DNA from: Rhodomicrobium vannielii ATCC 17100
GTDB lineage: Bacteria > Pseudomonadota > Alphaproteobacteria > Rhizobiales > Rhodomicrobiaceae
Reading direction: 5' to 3'
NCBI RefSeq assembly: GCF_000166055.1
Contig: NC_014664.1
Coordinates: 955,927 to 1,019,926 of the forward strand
DNA length: 64,000 nt
Position 1 is the stretch's first letter, and every line of letters starts with the position of its first letter. The notes beneath the pieces are model-generated. The model made no database searches, was not told where the DNA came from, and was given only the letters and a program-made list of their open reading frames with translations. This document shows, piece by piece, positions 58,803-64,000 of this stretch. The translations under genes and the position numbers were made by a program.

Positions 58803-59135
58803 TTAGGATGCCTTCGCTGCCTTCTTGCGGCCTTTCGGCTTCTCGGCAGGAGCCTCGGGCGGATTAAGCCTGATTCTCAGCTCTTTGCCTGTCTTGAAAT
58901 AGGGGACGAACTTTTCAGGCACGGAAACCTGATCCCCTGTCCTCGGGTTACGGCCGACCCTAGCGGGGCGGTGCTTGACGGAAAATGCGCCAAAGCCGCG
59001 CAGCTCGACACGGTCGCCCTTGGTCAGCGCGCCAGTAATCTCTTCGAAAATCACATTCACGATCTTCTCCACATCCCGGTGCATGAGATGAGGGTTCGTC
59101 GCGGCAAGTTTCTCAATCAGCTCGGACTTAATCAT
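58803..59135 (-). CDS. ihfB: Integration host factor beta subunit
   Basis: DNA-bending nucleoid protein, partner of IhfA. 110 residues: [64 protein letters not shown] (the DNA-contacting arm with the proline), and a Lys-rich tail. It ends 36 bases before lapA. Confidence 0.94.
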   Translation of the reverse strand: MIKSELIEKLAATNPHLMHRDVEKIVNVIFEEITGALTKGDRVELRGFGAFSVKHRPARVGRNPRTGDQVSVPEKFVPYFKTGKELRIRLNPPEAPAEKPKGRKKAAKAS

Positions 59136-59139
59136 ACAT

Positions 59140-60126
59140 TTATCTCACATTGCTGAGCTGAGGGTGCCAAATGGAGAATAAGCCGTCAAGCGGACGGTCC
59201 TTCAGGATGTCCAGGCCTTCGAGCACAGCCGCGTCGACAAGAGACGCGACGCCGAGCTTCAGCGCGAGGCTCGACATCGACGCAGAAAGCAGTGAGGACA
59301 CGGATTGTCCGGGCTTCCAGTCCCGCACTTTCAGGCCAGACGGCACTTTGCGGGCGTCGGTGAACCATTTGATGGCAACCTGCTCATCTCCGATCGCGTC
59401 AATAAGCCCGACCTGCGCCGCTTGCCTACCCGTGTAGATCCGGCCGGTCTTGATGTCTTCGAGGGACGATACTGCGGCTTTGCGCCGCTCCGCGACCAGC
59501 CCCACGAACCAGCCCTGGCTGTCCTTCACGAGCTGTTCCGTCAGCGCACGCGCCGCATCGTCCACGGGTGTGAACGGCGACGGCTTCGCCTTGAGCGCGC
59601 CGCTTCTCACCTCGTCGACCTTGACGCCAACCTTGCTGAGGAGCTCTGAGACGTCGGCCCACTGAAAGATAACGCCAACGGAGCCGGTGATCGTATTGCC
59701 GCGCGCGACGATATAATCCGTGGCGATGCCGCCGAGATAGGCCGCCGACGTCGCCATTGTGCCGAACACGGCAGCGACGGGCTTGGCATTCGCGAGTTCG
59801 CGCAGGTCTTCGTACAGGGCCTCGCCGCCGGTCGTGGTGCCACCGGGGCTATCCACGGCGACGATGACCGCCTTCACGTTGTCGTCCTTGCGAAGCTTTT
59901 CCAGCATGTCGTGCCGGGACTTCGAATCGCCGATAAAGCCCGAGATCGTGACGCGCGCGATGTGGTCGCGCCCGATCCCGAAGCCAGATGCGCCGTCGTC
60001 GCCGCCCGACCGTGCGCCCGCGAAAGCAAGCGCGGCGACGAACGCGACGATGGCAAGCACGCGCCAAACGGTCAGGCGACGCTTGAGACGGCGACGGTCG
60101 ATGAGAATGTCTGAATCCAAGGTCAT
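59140..60126 (-). CDS. sppA: Signal peptide peptidase SppA (short form)
   Basis: Membrane-anchored Ser-Lys protease digesting remnant signal peptides. 328 residues: N-terminal anchor (about 20-37), [17 protein letters not shown], catalytic Ser in [12 protein letters not shown] and Lys in [14 protein letters not shown]. This is the single-domain S49 form, half the size of E. coli SppA. Start at 60126 (MTLDSDIL) is preceded by AAGG. Four bases separate it from ihfB. Confidence 0.92.
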   Translation of the reverse strand: MTLDSDILIDRRRLKRRLTVWRVLAIVAFVAALAFAGARSGGDDGASGFGIGRDHIARVTISGFIGDSKSRHDMLEKLRKDDNVKAVIVAVDSPGGTTTGGEALYEDLRELANAKPVAAVFGTMATSAAYLGGIATDYIVARGNTITGSVGVIFQWADVSELLSKVGVKVDEVRSGALKAKPSPFTPVDDAARALTEQLVKDSQGWFVGLVAERRKAAVSSLEDIKTGRIYTGRQAAQVGLIDAIGDEQVAIKWFTDARKVPSGLKVRDWKPGQSVSSLLSASMSSLALKLGVASLVDAAVLEGLDILKDRPLDGLFSIWHPQLSNVR

Positions 60127-60203
60127 GCATTCACCTTCGAACGAGGCCCGCGCAATGATTTGCACGGGCCATGCCGCTCAAGCGCGCCTTCGCGCAATAC
60201 GGC

Positions 60204-61934
60204 CTACTCCTTGTCCTTGGTCTGCGCCTTGAGCGCAGCGCCAAGGATGTCGCCGAGCGAAGCACCGCTGTCGGTCGAACCGAACTGAGCGACGGCTTCC
60301 TTCTCTTCGGCGATTTCCAGCGCCTTGATCGAAAGACCGATCTTGCGCCCGCCCTTGTCCACCTGTGTGACAACCGCATCGACCATGTCGCCGGCGGAGA
60401 AACGCTCGGGACGCTGTTCGCTGCGATCGCGGGACAGATCAGCGCGGCGGATGAACGCCGTCATATCGGTGCCCGCGATTTTCACGTCGATGCCGGCATC
60501 CTTCACCTCGATAACTTCGCAGGTGACGATGGAGCCCTTCTTCAGCGTCGAGGACGCGGACTGGAACGGATCGGTGGCCAGCTGCTTGATGCCGAGGCTG
60601 ATGCGTTCCTTCTCGGGGTCGGTCTCAAGCACAACAGCGCGAACGGTGTCGCCCTTGTTGTATTCCTTGATCGCTTCCTCGCCAGAACGGGACCAGTCGA
60701 GATCCGACAGATGCACCATGCCGTCGATGCCGCCTTCGAGGCCCACGAACAGACCGAACTCGGTGATGTTGCGAACCTGGCCTTCGACCTCGGAACCCTT
60801 CGGATGCGTGTCCGCAAACGTGTTCCAGGGGTTTTCCTGCGTCTGCTTCAGGCCGAGCGAGATGCGGCGCTTGGAAGCGTCCACTTCGAGAACCTGAACT
60901 TCCACTTCCTGGCTCGTCGAAACGATCTTGCCGGGGTGGACGTTCTTCTTGACCCAGCTCATCTCGGAGACGTGGATCAGGCCTTCGACGCCGGGTTCCA
61001 GCTCCACGAACGCGCCGTAGTCGGCGATGTTCGTGACGGTGCCCGTGAACTTGCCGCCGATCGGATATTTCGCTTCGATGCCCGACCACGGGTCGGAACC
61101 GAGCTGCTTCATGCCGAGGCTGATGCGCTGCGTCTCGGGGTTGATGCGGACGATCTGCACCTTCACCGTGTCGCCGACGTTCAGGATCTCGGTCGGATGG
61201 TTGACGCGCTTCCACGCCATATCGGTGACGTGAAGCAGGCCGTCGATGCCGCCGAGGTCGATGAACGCGCCGTAATCGGTGATGTTCTTGACGACGCCGT
61301 CGACCACCTGGCCCTCTTCGAGCTTGGCGACGATTTCGCTACGCTGCTCGGCGCGCGTCTCTTCGAGAACGGAGCGGCGCGACACGACGATATTGCCGCG
61401 ACGGCGATCCATCTTGAGGATCTGGAAGGGCTGCGGCACGTTCATGAGCGGCGTCACGTCCTTGATCGGACGGATATCGACCTGCGAGCCGGGAAGGAAG
61501 GCTACCGCGCCGTCGAGGTCGACGGTGAAGCCGCCCTTCACGCGGTTGAAGATCACGCCTTCGACTTTTTCGCCGGCGTTGAATTTCTGTTCGAGCTTCG
61601 TCCAGCTATCTTCGCGGCGAGCCTTCTCGCGCGAAAGAACCGCTTCGCCCATCGCGTTTTCGATGCGCTCGACGTAAACCTCGACCTCGTCGCCGACATG
61701 AATGGTCGGGTTGGCGACGGACGAGCCAAATTCCTTGAGCGGCACGCGGCCTTCGGTCTTGAGGCCGACGTCGATAACCGCCAAATCCTTTTCGATCGCG
61801 ACGATGATACCCTTCACCACCGCGCCTTCGCTCGGCGCGGAGCCGGAAAGCGATTCATCGAGAAGAGCGGCGAAGTCGTCGACGGTCGGATTATACTCCT
61901 TGGCCTTTGGCTCTATTGTTTGCGTTGCAGTCAT
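60204..61934 (-). CDS. rpsA: 30S ribosomal protein S1
   Basis: mRNA-binding ribosomal protein. 576 residues with six S1 (OB-fold) repeats, each with a GxVxxI-xDYGAFVxL or similar core, for example VDGVVKNITDYGAFIDLGGIDGLLHVTDMAW and FTGTVTNIADYGAFVELEPGVEGLIHVSEMSW. The order cmk-rpsA-sppA-ihfB is strongly conserved in proteobacteria. Confidence 0.96.
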   Translation of the reverse strand: MTATQTIEPKAKEYNPTVDDFAALLDESLSGSAPSEGAVVKGIIVAIEKDLAVIDVGLKTEGRVPLKEFGSSVANPTIHVGDEVEVYVERIENAMGEAVLSREKARREDSWTKLEQKFNAGEKVEGVIFNRVKGGFTVDLDGAVAFLPGSQVDIRPIKDVTPLMNVPQPFQILKMDRRRGNIVVSRRSVLEETRAEQRSEIVAKLEEGQVVDGVVKNITDYGAFIDLGGIDGLLHVTDMAWKRVNHPTEILNVGDTVKVQIVRINPETQRISLGMKQLGSDPWSGIEAKYPIGGKFTGTVTNIADYGAFVELEPGVEGLIHVSEMSWVKKNVHPGKIVSTSQEVEVQVLEVDASKRRISLGLKQTQENPWNTFADTHPKGSEVEGQVRNITEFGLFVGLEGGIDGMVHLSDLDWSRSGEEAIKEYNKGDTVRAVVLETDPEKERISLGIKQLATDPFQSASSTLKKGSIVTCEVIEVKDAGIDVKIAGTDMTAFIRRADLSRDRSEQRPERFSAGDMVDAVVTQVDKGGRKIGLSIKALEIAEEKEAVAQFGSTDSGASLGDILGAALKAQTKDKE

Positions 61935-62124
61935 TAAAACTCCGATTTGGCCTTGTGGCCTGGGGTATGCGTTAGAGGTTGAAGACAGGCGGCCTCCGGG
62001 GGCGCGGTTTCCCCGATGCCGTCACAAATGCGAATTCAGATTTGCCGCCCGCCGGTCAACTCTGCGGATCGACTTTCGAGACGCGAACGGATCACGCCGA
62101 ACCCGTTGGCGGGCTTAGCATGAT

Positions 62125-62754
62125 TTATCCGCGACGCGCCACTTTATCAATAAGGTGAAGAGCGGCGGCAACGGCTTTTTCTATATCCAACTCGGTCGTA
62201 TCGAGCAAGAGCGCGTCCTCAGCCGGTTTCAGCGGCGACACGGCCCTCTCGCTGTCCCGCTTGTCGCGCGCCTTGATCTCGGCGAGCACAACCTGCTCGG
62301 TTATTTCGACGCCGTAGCCCACAAGTTCGCGGTGACGCCGGGCTGCGCGGCTTTCCGCCGACGCGGTGACGAAGATCTTCGCTTCTGCGTCCGGGCAGAC
62401 GACGGTGCCGATGTCGCGGCCTTCGACCACCGCGCCACCGGGCTGATTGGCGAACGCCCGCTGGAATTCGAGAAGCGCGGCGCGCACGTCCGGGATTGCC
62501 GCCACGACGCTCGCGGCCTCGCCATTGCCCCTGAGGCGGAGATTCGGGTCGCCAAGCGTCGACGGGTCGATTCTCTTTGCCGCGAAGGCCGCTGCGCGGG
62601 CATCTTCGAGCGAATGTCCCGCCGCCATCACGTCGCGCGCAACCGCGCGATAGAGCGAGCCCGTGTCGAGATGCGGCAGCCCGTAGGTCTGCGCTACACG
62701 GCGCGCGAGCGTGCTTTTTCCGGCCGCCGCCGTTCCGTCGATTGCGATTATCAT
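62125..62754 (-). CDS. cmk: Cytidylate kinase
   Basis: Phosphorylates CMP/dCMP. 209 residues: P-loop [57 protein letters not shown] overlaps the aroA stop by four bases (ATGA). About 190 bases precede rpsA. Confidence 0.94.
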   Translation of the reverse strand: MIIAIDGTAAAGKSTLARRVAQTYGLPHLDTGSLYRAVARDVMAAGHSLEDARAAAFAAKRIDPSTLGDPNLRLRGNGEAASVVAAIPDVRAALLEFQRAFANQPGGAVVEGRDIGTVVCPDAEAKIFVTASAESRAARRHRELVGYGVEITEQVVLAEIKARDKRDSERAVSPLKPAEDALLLDTTELDIEKAVAAALHLIDKVARRG

Positions 62755-64000
62755 TCGTGGTCTTTCCCACGCGCCTCGTTCGAAGCCTGCCCCGGCTCGT
62801 CGAGCGTCGCGCCCACCTGTTGCATCAGAGTGCGAAATTCCGGGAAGCTCGTCGCGATCATCGACGCGTCGTCGACAGTCACCGGCTCCTCGGTTGCAAG
62901 GCCCAGCACCAGGAACGACATCGCGATCCTGTGGTCCATGTGGGTCTTGATGGTAGCGCCGCCGCGCACCTTCGGCAAGCCCAGCACGGTGAGCGTGTCG
63001 CCGCGCGCATGCGCTATCGCTCCGCAGGCGACAAGCCCGTCGACCATGGCCGCGAGCCGGTCGCTTTCCTTTACGCGAAGCTCGGCGAGGCCTTCCATAA
63101 GGGTCTCGCCCTCGGCAAGGGTCGCGAGCGCCGCCAGCATCGGGTATTCATCGATCATGGAGGGCGCGCGGGCCGCTGGCACCGTCACGCCGCGAAGTTC
63201 GCTCGTCCGGGCGCGGATGTCGGCGACTGGTTCGCCGCTCACTTCGCGCTCGTTTTCGAAGCTGATGTCCGCGCCCATCTCGGCGAGCGTCTCGTAGAAG
63301 CCCGTGCGCGTCGGGTTCACCAGCACATTCTTCACGAGGATGTCGGACGCGGGCGTTATGAGCGCCGCCGCGACGAGGAACGCCGCCGAACTCGGATCCC
63401 CCGGCACCGCGACTGGCTGGCCTTGGAGCGTGCGCCGCCCTTCGAGCGCGATGCGAAGGCCGCCCTCGAACGGCTCGACCGAAATTTCCGCCCCGAAATA
63501 ACGCAGCATCTTCTCGGTGTGGTCGCGCGACTTTTCGCTCTCGATGACGCTCGTCTCGCCGCTCGCGAACAGCCCCGCGAGCAGTACGGCCGACTTCACC
63601 TGCGCGGACGGCACCGGCAGGCGGTAGCTGATCGGCACCAGATCCCCCGTTCCGACAAGCGTCAGCGGCAGCGTGTTGCGGCCTTCTTCCTCGATGGCGA
63701 GGCCCATGCTTTGCAACGGCGCGAGCACGCGGCCCATCGGGCGCTTTTGCAGGCTCGCGTCGCCAGTGAAGCGCGCGGCGAGCGGGTGCCCGGCGACGAC
63801 GCCCATCATGAGGCGTGCGCCGGTGCCCGAGTTGCCGAAGTCGAGGTCGCCCGCGGGCGCTGCGAGTCCGCCAAGGCCGCGGCCCGTGACGGTCCATGCG
63901 CCATCCGCGTCGCGCTCGACGCCCGCGCCCAGCGCTTCGAGCGCGCGCGCCGTACACAGGATGTCTTCGGCTTCGAGAAGCCCCGTGATTCGGGTGCGTC
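62751..64000 (-). CDS. aroA: 3-phosphoshikimate 1-carboxyvinyltransferase (partial)
   Basis: EPSP synthase, the sixth step of the shikimate pathway. The frame runs through the window end, so the N-terminus lies outside; about 415 residues are visible, reading [12 protein letters not shown] and then [18 protein letters not shown], a class II-like phosphate-binding motif. The first in-window ATG (63809) is internal. The C-terminal half has [27 protein letters not shown] and KESDRLAAM, all conserved. Confidence 0.95.
   Translation of the reverse strand, partial: RTRITGLLEAEDILCTARALEALGAGVERDADGAWTVTGRGLGGLAAPAGDLDFGNSGTGARLMMGVVAGHPLAARFTGDASLQKRPMGRVLAPLQSMGLAIEEEGRNTLPLTLVGTGDLVPISYRLPVPSAQVKSAVLLAGLFASGETSVIESEKSRDHTEKMLRYFGAEISVEPFEGGLRIALEGRRTLQGQPVAVPGDPSSAAFLVAAALITPASDILVKNVLVNPTRTGFYETLAEMGADISFENEREVSGEPVADIRARTSELRGVTVPAARAPSMIDEYPMLAALATLAEGETLMEGLAELRVKESDRLAAMVDGLVACGAIAHARGDTLTVLGLPKVRGGATIKTHMDHRIAMSFLVLGLATEEPVTVDDASMIATSFPEFRTLMQQVGATLDEPGQASNEARGKDHE

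Noticed and set aside
60171-61937. 588-codon frame on the plus strand
   Set aside because: It is antisense to rpsA over its whole length and repeats because rpsA repeats.

Overview
The window is GC-rich alphaproteobacterial chromosome, most likely from the order Hyphomicrobiales. A Rhodomicrobium-like photosynthetic or prosthecate relative is my best guess, but the genus is inference. The evidence is the block aroA-cmk-rpsA-sppA-ihfB-lapA-trpF-trpB-trpA-accD-folC, the envelope operon lptF-lptG-lptD-surA-pdxA-rsmA, an AccD that has lost most of its zinc-finger cysteines, a tRNA-His gene with no encoded G-1, and two exact TTAA-N7-TTAA (CtrA-type) boxes. I see no phage, insertion sequence, CRISPR array or rRNA.

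Layout. 0-4 kb: small accessory genes (TylF-type methyltransferase, tRNA-Leu, CREST/ceramidase-like membrane protein, 4-oxalocrotonate tautomerase, fatty acid hydroxylase). 4-7 kb: thiamine thiazole operon thiO-thiS-thiG, then thiE. 7-9.6 kb: hemB and a threonine ammonia-lyase. 9.6-17.9 kb: two secreted proteins, TerC, a NodF/NodE-like carrier protein and ketosynthase pair divergent from fadD, a DUF421 protein and mazG. 17.9-19.2 kb: a gene-poor stretch. 19-29.5 kb: pepA divergent from the LPS-export/envelope operon. 29.5-32.5 kb: a duplicated tRNA-Gly and a SqrR/BigR-like repressor with a rhodanese, divergent from an AhpD-like gene. 33-36.8 kb: L-lactate operon lldP-lldR-lldD with two recognisable operators. 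38-40.4 kb: tRNA-His, phasin, PAS protein. 40.4-45.5 kb: a complete branched-chain-type ABC importer. 45.5-46.4 kb: a 900-base gap with tandem CtrA boxes and a cluster of strong hairpins. 46.4-52.7 kb: CNNM/CorC protein, beta-hydroxyacid dehydrogenase, lipoprotein, MltB-like transglycosylase, CtpA protease. 52.9-64 kb: the conserved folC-to-aroA block on the minus strand; aroA runs off the window end.

Most genes are housekeeping. The observations most worth checking are: the CtrA-box/hairpin locus at 45.5-46.2 kb, which I cannot assign to a known RNA family; a family of about 60-75 base interspersed repeats whose best two copies keep a hairpin by compensatory change; a sharp base-composition break inside lptG; operator/promoter architectures for the SqrR-like and LldR-like repressors; a NodE/NodF-like pair with no other nodulation genes nearby; and an extra hydrophobic segment in the LivH-type permease.

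Start sites were chosen by family alignment and Shine-Dalgarno position, so several differ from the longest possible reading frame. Many very long open frames antisense to real genes are an effect of GC-rich codon structure and are not listed.
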